A DNA stretch of 64,000 bases from Morchella semilibera (lineage: Eukaryota > Ascomycota > Pezizomycetes > Pezizales > Morchellaceae). A program made the translations under genes and the position numbers. Of the stretch, positions 1-11,146 are shown in pieces (position 1 is the first letter of the stretch; each line of letters begins with the position of its first letter). The notes under the pieces are model-generated. The model searched no databases, was not told the DNA's origin, and saw nothing but the letters and a program-made list of their open reading frames with translations. The DNA lies in contig WBVU01000022.1 of the NCBI GenBank assembly GCA_009192285.1, positions 124,001-188,000 on the forward strand. The letters run 5' to 3'.

Positions 1-819
1 GGTAAGTTCGTCACCGGGAGTCTCAGATCGGGGCGGTCCACCTCGGGCTCAGTCGTGAAGCTCTGGGACCTGCGCGACATGCAAACCATCGTCGAATGCG
101 CCAGCACCCAGGACGACCTCAACTGCGTGCGAATCTCCCCGTGCGAGCGATTCCTCAGCAGCTCCGGCACCACCAACAACACCCTAATCTGGGACATCCG
201 AAACGCCTCCGAGGCTCTCTACGACCTTCAGCACGGGGCTACAGCAATGCCGACATCCGCCGAGACAAACCTCGCAAAGGACGACACGGGCGTAACCTTC
301 ATTGAGTTTTCGCCCTTCAACAGTACCGTCTTCACCGGCGGCTCTGACGGGTGCATAAAGCAGTGGGACCTCACCCGCGCAGACCCCTTCGTCGTTGACG
401 TCGCAACCGTCGAGTCGCAGGTCATGGCGGCGGCATTTAGCCCCTCGTGGGACTCTCTCATCGTCGGTGAGGCCAGCGGGCGCGCTACCCTCTTCTCCGT
501 GGCAGCACATGAGGGCGACGTCGTGCCGGAGATTGTAACGAATTGGAATGAGGACAGGGATTGGATGAACCCCAATGACGACGCCATGCGCTGGAGCAGC
601 TGGAACGGACAGCGCCCTGGCGCTGCCTCCGCTTCCAGCGCTGCTGCTGCGGCGGCGGCGGCGGGGGAACAGGAGGAGAGTGGGGTCCTGCTGGGGAAGG
701 CGATGATCCTGGGTGGATTGATGCAGCGGGATCCGGAGAACCCGAGATATGTATGGGCGACGCCGAGGTACTATGAGGGCCGGAGGAAGAAGGAGAGGAG
801 GGGCGGGAGGGGCGCTTGA
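1..819 (+). CDS. WD40-repeat protein, 3' part (5' end outside window)
   Basis: The frame is open from base 1 to a TGA at 817-819, giving 272 residues, so the gene begins upstream of the window. Three WD-type strand ends are visible (VKLWDLRDMQ, TLIWDIRNAS, IKQWDLTRAD), spaced as in a beta-propeller. They are followed by a low-complexity Ser/Ala tract near residues 198-215 and a basic C-terminus (GRRKKERRGGRGA). WD40 propellers are protein-interaction platforms, and nothing here names the complex. The C-terminal tail after the propeller, with WATPRYYEGRRKKER, may help identify the orthologue. GC content and codon use are typical of the neighbouring genes. The family call is firm; the specific function is unknown. 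Confidence 0.8.
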   Translation, partial: GKFVTGSLRSGRSTSGSVVKLWDLRDMQTIVECASTQDDLNCVRISPCERFLSSSGTTNNTLIWDIRNASEALYDLQHGATAMPTSAETNLAKDDTGVTFIEFSPFNSTVFTGGSDGCIKQWDLTRADPFVVDVATVESQVMAAAFSPSWDSLIVGEASGRATLFSVAAHEGDVVPEIVTNWNEDRDWMNPNDDAMRWSSWNGQRPGAASASSAAAAAAAAGEQEESGVLLGKAMILGGLMQRDPENPRYVWATPRYYEGRRKKERRGGRGA

Positions 820-2366
820 AACGGCGTTTAATGCTTTTGGTGAGTACTACTGCGTGACCGTGCTGGTGATTCGTCCGATGCTGCTATTCGGTCATGAATT
901 GTGATTCGGTTGGGCGCTGTTGTTAGCGCCAAAACTAGGCGCCGAGAATGGGCCCTGATTAAATGTGCGCTAGCGGCACACTTCGCTAAAAGCCCAGACT
1001 GAACCAGTATAAAAAGGGGTATTGCAGAACAGAACACAAGAGCTAACTTGAACTGCTGCTATCAGACTTTTTTCTGACCACAAATCATAATCCATACCAA
1101 ATCATACATACCTACCCAGGCGAATGGACTACACTACTACTACAACCAATACCTACAAATTACAACTACATACTTCTTTTGAGGGGATATACTACTCCTC
1201 CTTAATCCCTCACAATACAATACTATAAATGAATTTTTGTTTCTTCCCAGCATGACCTTAGCCATTTTCTTTTCAAAAAAAAAATTTTTTTTGTTTCTTT
1301 TACAGCATTCTTAGCAGGGGTGGGCGGGCGCCTGATATCATATTTTTTTTTGCAAAAAGTATTTTTTTTTATTTTTGTGTTACTTTGTTTTGATTTTGTT
1401 TTTGGGAGGAGATGGGGACTTGATGGTGGGGGTTTAGGATGCAATAAGGGGTGGGTCTGGGAATGGAATTCAGAGTGAATTTGATAAATATAGTTAAATT
1501 TAAAACAGTGAATTTGGTAAATATAGGTGAATTTAATACAGTGAATCTAGTAATGAATACAGAGTGAATTTGATAATAAATTAAGTAATAAATACAAGTG
1601 AATTTGGTACTGATATATAGTGAATTAGACAGTGAATTCAGAGTGAATTGAGTGTATTCATTATAATTGTTAGTGTATTAGTACTAATGTATATTTTGTT
1701 AGAAGTGTATTGTGTCAAATATATGTATCAGAATTGTTTTAATTATAAAATTATTAAAACAAAAAATGAATCAAAGAAGTATCCTTACTGTAGTATTATT
1801 ATTGACATTAATTATAGTATAGTATAGCATTAGTGAAACTATAGTTAACTTGTTTCATAGTATCAAATAATATTTTAATTATGTTAATAATATATTGCAT
1901 ATACTACAATTCAAGTGTATTTTATATTGTTACATTACAATACAAATGCAATTTCATCAACATCAGTACCAATACAAATAAGTAAACAACTATTATTAGT
2001 ATTTGCAACCTTTTTTATACATATACTTCCATTTGTAATTCATCGCTATTTTAATACATATTGTATAATACTGCCAGTGTTTCCAATACATTCTCTAGTC
2101 TCATTAAAGTAGTACTAGGTATCTAATAGTGAATTTTAACTTAATTTTAACTCTTTAACAGCACGAACACTGTATTTAACCTGCTGTTAACAACATTGCA
2201 ATTTCACTTTATACTTTTAACCACTATAACTGGCAATGATATCAGCCACCTGTTTCCACAATCGGACTCGGAACACAGATTACCCTCCAACCCTCAGGAC
2301 CACAACCACAATCCCACCACTCCAATCCCCACCACCCTCCAAGCACCCCCCACCCCACAAGCCCCC
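820..2366. other. Intergenic region, AT-rich in its second half
   Basis: About 1.5 kb lies between the WD40 gene and the Irc6-like gene. 820-1000 is ordinary sequence. A TATA-like TATAAAAA sits at 1008-1015, with a 34-codon open frame at 1124-1228. From about 1440 to 2220 the sequence is very AT-rich and carries many scattered copies of a GTGAATTT-type word. Several poly-T tracts lie at 1277-1375. No conserved coding region is recognisable. Confidence 0.6.
1470..1670. repeat. Degenerate short repeats of a GTGAATTTGRTAAATA-like word
   Basis: Between about 1470 and 1670 the word GTGAAT recurs roughly ten times, often extended to AGTGAATTTGATAAATATAG or close variants with irregular spacing of about 14-36 bp. 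It looks like a decayed AT-rich tandem repeat. No coding potential or terminal inverted repeats are visible. Confidence 0.6.
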
Positions 2367-3437
2367 ATGGCCACCAAGCTCCACATCCCCAACCCCCGCC
2401 GCATCCTCCTCGCCGCCACCGCCGACTCCGACCACCTCACCTTCCTCAAAAGTCCCTCCCCCCCCCTCCCACCCCTTCCTACCACCACCAGCTAACCTAA
2501 CCAAAACAGCACTGACCGGCTCCCTCCCCGCGCTCACGACCGCCGGCGCAACCCACACCCTCGCACTCACAACCGCCTACTACGACGTCGCAGTCCCAAT
2601 CTGGATCGACGAGATCCCGCCGTCCGCCGCCGCCGAGTGGGCCGCCGCGTACCTCGCCCCCGAGGCGCGCGAGGTCCTGCGCGCCCTCGGCGGCTTCATC
2701 GTTACGTTCCGCCGGCCGCAGGATGAAGACGGACTCGTGAGTATCTTTGCCTTGCCCCCCCCCCCCCAGGTGTGTGTGGCTGACAGGTGGTGGTGGTAGG
2801 AGGTGGTCAGGGGGCACCTGGCGGCGCTGCAGCGCGTCGTCCGTGCGTGCGGGTATGCGTGGGATGGGGTGTGTCTGGCGGTTGCGATGCCGCAGTCGCT
2901 GCGGCCCGTGCTGGAGCGCGGCGTGGACGAGTGGGAGGGGACGTGCCGCGAGTTTGGGTTCGAGTATGTCGACTACGAGTTCCGGGGTCGGAACGAGTAT
3001 GGCGAGGTCGCTGGGATGGAGAGGGTTCAGGAGGCGCTTGAGGCGAATGATTGGGGTGGTGACGACGACGACGACGACGGTGGGGATGATGGGGAGTTTG
3101 GGGGGTTTGAAGGGGAGGGGCAGGAGCAGGGGGGGGACCACTTGAAGGTTGTGGGGCAGGAGATGGAGAGGGAGATGTTTGGGCTGCATAGCGCCATATT
3201 CCCTGATGGAGAGGAGGGGGGGGAGGAGGAGGATGAGGAGCTGCAGGTGGAGAAGCTGGAGGCGATGATGATGAGGATGGCGGCGATAAAGGGTATGTAT
3301 GGTGATTTAGTTTTTACTCCTCAAGGAACCAAATTGTATGCTAATTATTACTTATAGATATGGGCGACGAGGTATCTAAAGAGGAACGCCGTAAACTCGC
3401 CGCAAAGGCGCTCGCAGATGTTATGAAATCTACCTGA
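2367..3437 (+). CDS. Irc6 / alpha- and gamma-adaptin-binding protein p34 (AAGAB) family
   Basis: Four exons: 2367-2451, 2510-2736, 2800-3292 and 3358-3437. The introns of 58, 63 and 65 nt keep the frame. The product begins MATKLHIPNPRRILLAA and ends DMGDEVSKEERRKLAAKALADV, a C-terminal helix typical of the p34/Irc6 family. The N-terminal half is a Rab-like fold, with TLALTTAYYDVAVPIWIDEI matching the family pattern; a long acidic linker (poly-Asp, near 3060-3080) precedes the C-terminal helix. Family members bind clathrin adaptor subunits and help adaptor assembly in the cytosol. The first intron donor (GTCCCT) is non-consensus but is needed to join the frames, and it has a CTAAC branch point and CAG acceptor. 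The start ATG fits the family N-terminus better than upstream in-frame ATGs. Confidence 0.75.
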
Positions 3438-3584
3438 TTTCTAACTCCTCTACCCACCCTCCAAGTATAACCCTTCAGTGATTCTGCCCACTATTGCTCC
3501 CTTGACTTCCCACATGCACTCCTTATAAAGAAGAAAGAAAGAAAACAAGAATTAATTTGACTCCAAATGCGTCCCGTATCTTGC

Positions 3585-6461
3585 TCATCCATCCAAATCA
3601 ATCTCCATGCAATCCCTCAACTCCCCAATCTTCTCCGCCAACACCGTCTTGCCATACCTCACCGCCACCTTCACCGCCAAATCCAGCGCCTTCCTCTGCC
3701 TGAACAAACCACAGATCTCGAGCGCCTTTGCGCCGCGGTCCTCGTCTTGGCACTCCAGCGCCATGAGCTGCAGGAGCGCTTTGTCAATGATGTTCTCCCG
3801 CTTGACTAGTTCACGCTTCTCGTCTTCGGTGGTGGTGGTGTAGGATGCGAGATCTTCTTGTAGCGAGTGCAGAACGGACTCGCGGACGTAAGTCTCTTCT
3901 AGTACGTCTGACTTTGACACCTCGGTGGTGGAGGGGGCCGAAGAGGTGAGGGGGATGGAAAAGTCGAATTCGGAAAGAAGTGGGCGTGGAAAGTAGGGGT
4001 ATTTTTCGCCACCCTGTAGTGTAGGCCCCATTTCATTAGCACCAAAAAAAAAATCTAGGAGGGCGAGAGTGGAAAAGTTGCGTACCTTGAGAATGATGCA
4101 GTGGAACTTGTTCTGTGCCACAGCAACAGGCCAATAGCTCTCCTGCTTCATACCAGTGGCCAGACGTTCCAGCAGTCTAGTATCTAGTAATGGAACCCAT
4201 TTAGCCTGCCCCTGCTGTCTCCAGTGCAAACAAACTAGCAAGACCCCATCAGAGTCATATACGCAGGGATCCTAGGCACCCGCAACGAATTAGCATCACA
4301 GATTATCACTCACGAGGAAATACCCTAACCCACCCCATTATCAGAGAAGAAAACACTATTGATACTCCCATCTGCAGGGAGCGCCACGACATCCTCGTTC
4401 TGCAATGTCTCATCTCGCTTGATGTTCTCGATGGTGTAGACGAGTTTTGTCCTCCCATCAGGCCCAACCGCACCATTCCCCAGAACCATCACATAATCCC
4501 TCCACGACGCGCACGTGACAACTGGGGTGTGTTTCTGTCTCCATACGCGGAATGGGACACCAAAAAGGGTAAACACTCTGACGTACCCCACAGACGTGCA
4601 AACTACGATGTAGCTGTCGCTCAGTGCAATACTTATAATATCCTCACCCTTCGGCATACTAGCCCTCCAATCGCCTCTCGTGGACCAGCTCTCATGCGGG
4701 CGATAGTAAATTATTGCCTCATTCCCGTTCTTTGGCTTGCAGGAAAACAATGATCCGCCTTCATTCAAACACGCTTTGTCGTATAGAAAAGGGTCTGTGA
4801 AGTGGAAGTCTCTGTAGTTCTCGCGGTCATAGAACTCAACGGTGACGGTGTGGTGCGTCTCCTGGTCAACGGTCCACACGAATCCTATGAGGTTTAGACA
4901 CAGATATCTGCGCATACCCTTCCACGGGGTGCTTCCGTGTTGGAAACTTTCGTGTGTTTCGGGTGCCCATGGTTCGGACTCATAAGCCCGCCGTTTGCCG
5001 ATCAGGAGGCCTTCGAGGGGCAGATTGGAGGCGCGCCGTTTGTTGTTTTTATTGATCTCAACGTATCCTGCGCCATCATCGTCTTCGACAAAGTCGTCAA
5101 GATCGTCGGGGAGCAGATCGTCAAGTGAGTCATGAGAGGGGCTACGCTCGCGGTGGAGCTGCGCGGGGGGTTTGGAGCGGGTTGGGAGGACTGTTGAGCG
5201 GCTTTCGACACCGGTGTCGTTGATGAGAGGCGCGGGATGGAAGGATAGGTTTAGAAGCCATCCATGGTCGGCGGGTACGGGGTTTGGGAGGGTATATAAC
5301 TGTCCTTGGGAGGTTGTAAAGGAGATTGTATTTTCTGTAGGGTGCCAGGCGAGGCTGAGGATATTTTTGTAGTCCCATCTGCCCAGATGTCAATAAAGGA
5401 TATTCCCTTAGATTTTGTCTAGGGAAGTGCACCTTGAAATTATGGTTTGGGTTTTAGATTCCCAAATTAATAGCTTTCCGTCTGTACCAGCAGAGGCGAG
5501 AAATGCACCATTAGGAGACCACGCATAGTCGGTGATATCCCCATTGTGTCCATTAGCAAACATCCTGTGTTTCTCCCATCTCGTCCTATCCACTACCACC
5601 AGGTCCTTGGTCGGTGTTTGTGTCAGAAACGCTCTTCCATCCGGATGCCAGGCGACCTTTGAGCTAGCCTCCGCATCCTCTTTCAGTGCGTTGATGACCC
5701 CGTCAAGCTTCTTGATTAGCTCCGGCTCCTCCGTAGTCAGTGAGTAAATATATATCATCCCATCGATTCCCGACACAGCTAGATAGTTCCCCGACGGGTG
5801 GAACGCCACATGTTTAGCCGAGTTTTTCTGCCCACGGAGGTTTATGATTTTCTGGTTATCTTCCAAGTTCACAACCTTGACCACCGTCTCGTCACTCGCA
5901 ACAGCAACCCAGAGACCATCCGGTGAGATCGCAAGGTCTCTCGGCGGCAGACTCGTCCGCACAAGCAGTCTCATGAACGTATTGGTTTCCATTGAGAACA
6001 TTGAGACTGTGCCATCTTCTGCTGAGACGACAAAGTTGTCGTCGGAGGCCACAACGGCGGTCTTGCCGTCCTGCGACTGCTCAATTGTTGCCGGCTCGTC
6101 CTCGGAGGCTACTGTGTACTTTCGGATAACTTCATTGTTGCCGACGGTGATTAGGTATTTCCCGTCAGGGGAATAGGTCATAGACGTGGGTCCGGCGGTG
6201 TCTGAGGTCTGTTAGCATAGTTTGCTGGAGCCCCTCGGACTGGGAGTGGACGCACGAGCATATCGTGGGATGATACGAGGCTGGGTAGTCATTGCTGTGG
6301 TCCCTCTGGTTGATATTGACGCCCAATTGGTATTGTCTGTTTTCCTGGATTGAAGACCTTATTTTGGGGGAGTAGTTGGGTTGGGAAAACGCGTTGCTGA
6401 GCGCGTAAATTGGCGCTCTTACACTTCGTGTTTTTTGGCAGGGATTATCCGAGCGAGACAT
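3585..6461 (-). CDS. mcl1: Ctf4/Mcl1 (WDHD1-type) replisome scaffold
   Basis: Five exons on the minus strand: 6461-6423, 6208-5433, 5378-4334, 4271-4086 and 4013-3585, giving 824 aa, close to other fungal Mcl1/Ctf4 proteins. The first 13-codon exon (MSRSDNPCQKTRS) joins through a 214-nt intron to TSDTAGPTSMTYSPDG, the start of the N-terminal WD40 propeller (about residues 15-330). An acidic linker follows, then the SepB-type second propeller (about 430-720; GFVWTVDQETHHTVTVEFYD) and a helical C-terminus. Ctf4 trimerises and tethers DNA polymerase alpha-primase to the CMG helicase, and it supports sister-chromatid cohesion. The vertebrate HMG box is absent, as in other fungi. The last intron (4014-4085, 72 nt) has no in-frame stop, so retention would only insert 24 residues. 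Confidence 0.92.
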
Positions 6462-7393
6462 GGCTGGCAGCGCGTCTATGAGGTCCACCAATTACAATGT
6501 GCCCAGGACTACCATCAGGACACGGTATTGGTATATAAGACCAGTCCATAATCCTATCGTCAGTCAATTAATTGCATTGTCGTGCTGTCTACTTCCTTGT
6601 GAATCAAAAGATCAAATAGCAACAGGTTTTGAACACAAACAGCCCCTAGCTACACCCTACACTTCAAGGGCCTGTTTGAGAGCTGTCTGAAACAGTATTG
6701 AGGCTTGAAACCCCACCCTGGTGGAAGCTCTTTTCTAGTCCATTTCGGGTTCAGAAAAACAACGTTAACCTCATGAAAACAGAGTTTTGAAAAAGTAGCT
6801 CGGACTTACTTTTCCTCCTATCACAATCATGACAATCTTGTATCAACTCACTATTAAAACCCCATTTCAAACGTTCTCTGTTTCCAACCCACTAGAGTAA
6901 TAGAGGTCTAAGAAAAACAGAGTTCTCAACGATCTCGGCTCTCAAACGGGCCCTAAATTCTACATCACTTAAAACTACTATCTATCTCATATCACATCAG
7001 ACTGCTGCATGTTGGGTTTGATGAGGCTATCACTTTGTTGTATTGTTTAACTTTCCCTGCTTGAAAGAGTGGGAGCTTTGGTCCCTGGCCTCCGAGACAT
7101 AGGGGAGTCACAGCCATATTTGTTATGTCAATTGGGGCCCTAGTTAAAGTGCCTAGGAGCATTATCGCGACCGACTCATAACAGATGGTTATGGTCAAAA
7201 GCCAAGAAAACATGCAACGAGTGACATCTCATGCATGATACAAACATCCCCTGCAAAGAGCCTCACGAGAGGGTAACATTTCTCCACGGTTACCCTATGC
7301 TGGTGGGGCACGCACGCAAATTGAACCTTTTTTTTTTTTTTAGGTGCACTGCAATATTTCTCTTCGCCAACCAGCAGAACGAAAACGCACACA
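6462..7393. other. Intergenic region holding an inverted-repeat element
   Basis: This is a divergent space between the Mcl1 start and the Utp30-like gene. It contains the 288-bp inverted-repeat element described separately (6667-6954). A poly-T tract lies at 7329-7342, close to the Utp30-like start, as in fungal promoters. I see no gene. Confidence 0.6.
6667..6954. mobile_element. Short inverted-repeat element (MITE-like)
   Basis: The left end reads AGGGCCTGTTTGAGAGCT. The right end, read on the other strand, is AGGGCCCGTTTGAGAGCC, matching at 16 of 18 positions. The interior of about 250 bp has no long open frame. GGGCC...GTTTGAGA ends are reminiscent of hAT-type non-autonomous elements, but I cannot identify a clear 8-bp target duplication, so the superfamily is a guess. 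Confidence 0.6.
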
Positions 7394-8810
7394 ATGGCCA
7401 ATTCCAAGTCCGCAAAGGCCGTAACAGAAACTGCGCCTAAGGCGGCCGAGGCCAAAAAAGGCGAGACCGCAATAACCGCCCCCAGCGACACTCCCTACCA
7501 ATTAAACCTTGAGCAGGTGGTTTTTTTCTCTTCAATTTTTTTTGGGGCGCAAATTTCTGACGGTGATGGGGTTTTTAGACCATCGAAGCTTGCAAGGCAC
7601 TTATAAAGTTTGTTGGAAGTGAGGAGGACAAGAGTGCCAAAAAAAAAAACCTCCTCGACGATTCGGAGGACGGCCAGGTCCAGTCTATCAGGCTGAACTT
7701 TACAACAAAAAAGTTTACTGCTACAAGCAAAAAACTGAAACCTATCCTGGTGTTAGACTCCCCCTTTATTCTTTTATTTCCTCTACTTGACCCCGCTCCA
7801 TGGGCGCTTTTATAATGATGAGTGAATCATGCCTGCGACTCGCCCCGGACGGAATTTCCAAGCTCTCAGCCCACTAACGTTTGCGCAGTCCCCTCCCCAA
7901 TCCTCTCTACGATTTAACCACTACCACCGTCTGCCTAATCGTCAAAGACCCCCAGCGCACCTACAAAGACCTTGTCGAAGCCGCCGGTCTCACCTCCACC
8001 ATCACCCGTGTCATCAGCATCAACAAACTCCGCACCAAGTTCAAATCGTTCGAGTCCCGCCGTCTCCTTCGTGACTCCCACGATGTCTTCATGGCCGACG
8101 ACAGCATAGTCCGCATGCTCCCCCAGGTCCTTGGAAAGTCCTTCTTCAGCACCAGCAAGATTCCCATTCCAGTCGAACTCAAGCCCAGCGCCGAGAAGGT
8201 CAAGAAGACGGTCGAGAAGACCCTTAGCTGCACAATGTTCAACTTGGTCCAGAGCGCAACCCTAAATATGAGAATTGGGACGAGCTCCTTCACGGGCGAG
8301 CAGATCGCCGAGAACATCAAGGCCGCTGTCGACCACGTATTGGGGAACAAGAAGCTCCCCGGCGGGTGGCGCGGAGTGAGGGGTATCCACATCAAGACGC
8401 CCAGCTCGTTGGCGCTGCCAATCTGGCTGACGCCGCAGATCTTTGATGAAGACGATGTGCTCACGACGGAGGCTAGCGCATTGAAGGAGAAGAAAAGGCT
8501 CGAGATACGGGAGAAGCAGGCCGCCTCCAAAGCGAACCGGATCGAGAAGAAGAGGGAGGAAAGGGCCCCGAGGAGGGACCGGATTAAGGCCAAGAGGATG
8601 GGAGCCCTTCAGCCAGCGGACAAGGATGGCGATGTGGACATGGAGGATGCGAAGAAGCCGGCTGAGGAGAAGATATCGAAGAGCACTGAGAGGCTCGTAG
8701 ATGTTTCTGTCGAGGGGCGGAAGAGGAGAAAGAAGACTGCCGATGTACTGGATAAGGGTCTGGACGCGAGTGTGAAGGAGGCCAAGAAGTTGAAGGCGAA
8801 GAAGTTGTAG
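7394..8810 (+). CDS. utp30: Ribosomal L1-domain ribosome-biogenesis protein (Utp30/Cic1/RSL1D1 type)
   Basis: Three exons: 7394-7516, 7579-7751 and 7889-8810, encoding 405 aa. Introns of 62 and 137 nt end in TTTTTAG and GCGCAG; the second has a CTAAC branch point. The product starts MANSKSAKAVTETAPKAAEA. An L1 fold spans about residues 35-270 (LPNPLYDLTTTTVCLIVKD; TLSCTMFNLVQSATLNMRIG), followed by a lysine/arginine-rich coiled tail (KEKKRLEIREKQAASKANR) and a very basic C-terminus. Proteins of this group act in the nucleolus on pre-60S or SSU-processome particles. The choice between Utp30 and Cic1/Nsa3 cannot be settled here; the long basic tail favours a general RSL1D1-like assignment. Confidence 0.85.
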
Positions 8811-9870
8811 ACTGTGAATAGGAGAATTGAGTGGTGAGAATTGGTAATGGCTACGCTGTAACTATATTTTCCTTGTATTATCTTTTTTTTTTTTTTCCGT
8901 TTAAAAAGTTTCTTCTTGTCTTGTGCTTTAAAAATTTCTAGCAACGCAATCACCGGGAAGCCTGGTACATAATCATTTCTGTAAGGGCGCGTAGATTTGC
9001 CTCTCGGTATTGAAACTCAAAAATGAAAAGTATGCTGATCCCAAAAATCCATGAGAAACACTCCCCACGCTAACCCAATACAGCAACTGTAGACATCGGT
9101 TCAGGGCTCTGGGAGGCCGTTGAGCAACAACGACCAGCCGTTAAGTAAGGGAACGGGGCTTAATGTTCTATTCAACTGTAGTATATGTAAAATGTGAAAG
9201 GATCTCTAGAGGTCCTTCCGCCCACTGAACCGCAACACAACCCCGCAACGTTCCTCCAAGATGCCAAGGGCCACTACCGTGGTACCTCGCCCGAGATCAT
9301 CCAGTTGAAGTATGGTACGAGAGGAGACTTCTAGATACATGTATGCCTACTCATCGCACATACCTACAATTAACCAGGAGCTGCATCTTATGTTGGCGAT
9401 TATACAATCGCGGTGTTGGGGTTCCAACAAACACATCACTAAAAGCTAGCATTGCGGTTGGTACGCATGATATGCCATAGTGTAGCTACATATGACAGGA
9501 TTGTATCATATCATACAATACACTACATGGCTCTATAATCTATTGGTAGCTGCATCTATAGTTCCCTGTACAGAGATGTCAGTACTTAGGTGCTTCTCAA
9601 GTGCACACACCTAGCAGTTGATCCACACTCTAGCATCTCTCACCCCGAGTGATAGCCCATGATCGCATCTCACCGCAGGATTCCAGATCCCCAACAGAAC
9701 CATATTATAGGTCAGAGCCAGACTCAAGCCTAATCCATAGATATGTAGGCCTCACACTATTATTCCCGCCCCTCCCACTACAACAAGAAAACACTCTACA
9801 CAAAAAAGACACAGCACAGAACCTACCCACAAAGAACCACACCGCACCTAAGGGAGAGATACTTATATTA
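8811..9870. other. Intergenic region, nothing recognised
   Basis: This lies between the Utp30-like stop and the 3' end of the small minus-strand gene. A poly-T tract at 8883-8897 probably belongs to the 3' region of the upstream gene. The rest has mixed composition and short open frames that match no family I know. Confidence 0.5.
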
Positions 9871-10431
9871 CTACCCCCCACAATCACCACCACAGCAGCA
9901 GCTATCTACCTTTCCCCCGCCCTCTCCTTCTCCCTCTTCCTCTCCGGCGGTGGCGGCGGCGGTAACGGATCCACCGCATAAAGCACCTCCCAAGCCACCA
10001 AGACGCTCGCCTGACCGCCATTAGCTCCCCTCCTCCCAACCGGAAAGGGGGGGTACTCACGATTGCCGTGGTGGAAAAGACGCACACCCATAGCAGCGCC
10101 TCGTGCCTCTTCTGTCTCTACATTTACAACCCCGCCATTAAATACCGTCTAGCACCAGGGGTGGAGGGGGACATACACTCTTCACCAGCGCCACCTGATA
10201 CAGGAGCTCCCCAATGCCCTGTAGCCCTGTTAGCCCTTGTATAAACCACTCCGGGGGTAAGGGTGGGGGAAATACAGTCCTCATATCCAGCAGCGTCTGT
10301 ACTTTGTCTGCCGGACCGGTGGTAGTCGCTCTGGGAGCGGGAGCGGGAGCGGGGTGGGTATGAGTGCGCGGGGGGATATGGATCCTTGTGGCGAAGCCAC
10401 GGTATAGAAGGCGGGGGGTGGGTCTGAACAT
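9871..10431 (-). CDS. Small putative mitochondrial protein, unknown function
   Basis: Proposed exons: 10431-10179, 10117-10061 and 10010-9871, encoding 149 aa. The N-terminus (MFRPTPRLLYRGFATRIHI) is Arg-rich without acids, as in a mitochondrial presequence. A conserved-looking core follows, with FPPPLPPEWFIQGLTGLQGI and GELLYQVALVK. The second intron has an ideal GTGAGT donor, CTAAT branch point and CAG acceptor; splicing it gives NRERLGGLGGALCGGSV. The first intron boundary is less certain: a GTATGT donor two nt downstream exists, but its in-frame acceptor would leave an intron of only 28 nt. The C-terminus is Gly/Glu-rich and ends with several cysteines. I do not recognise the family; the matrix location is inferred from the presequence only. 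Confidence 0.45.
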
Positions 10432-11146
10432 TGCTCTCACCCTTGTTGTTATAGTTGGCTGCTGTGTGAGGGTTGGGTTATGATGGGAAGGTGAGATGTT
10501 GCGGTATGGGGCGAGGTGTGGATGGACTTGCTTGTGCCTACTGGCCGCCCGAGCTAGAGTGACAGGATGGACTAAGGCTAAATGTATGTATGTATGTAAT
10601 GTAAGTGGCCCCGTGCTTAAATGTATCCTCTGGGGAATAGTATATGTGAGGATGGGTCCGTGTATGTACGTCATGAGGTGTCACTCGCACGCGTGCTGGG
10701 TGTTAAGGGGGTGAGTGAGTGTCTGTGATGGCTTGGTTGGGTATTTGCTTTTTACCTTCCCCACGAGTCGAGTTGGCTCATAAAGATACATGCTAGATAT
10801 GTGTATGCTATACATGGACGAAGGTATTCGACATCTCACAAAACAAAAGCTGAACATAATCCATAAGATGATATTCTATACCACACCAAACTCTATCCAC
10901 AAACTCTATCCACAAATTCTATCCACACAAACATCCCCTCCAACTACGAATTACAATTCCCAGTTCCAATTAGGCCCCATGTATCCATCATCATCAAACT
11001 CGTTCAAACCGTCTTTTAATAGATAAAAAACCGCACGCAAAAGCACACACAAAAGAAGAAAAGGGAAGAAGAAAAAAAATAACCCAAACCCTTCATTAAC
11101 AATATAACAATAATAACCTACAATTACGCTCCCTCCATCTTGAAGT
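10432..11146. other. Intergenic region, nothing recognised
   Basis: This lies between the start of the small mitochondrial-type gene and the stop of LCB1. A short TGTATGTA repeat lies near 10581-10592 and a CTATCCACAAA-type triplicate at 10893-10926. No coding potential is evident. Confidence 0.5.

Noticed and set aside
10160-10176. GTATGT donor giving a 28-nt first intron in the small mitochondrial gene
   Set aside because: 28 nt is below the size of every other intron here (48 nt or more). The GTGTAT donor two bases upstream gives 61 nt and keeps frame.
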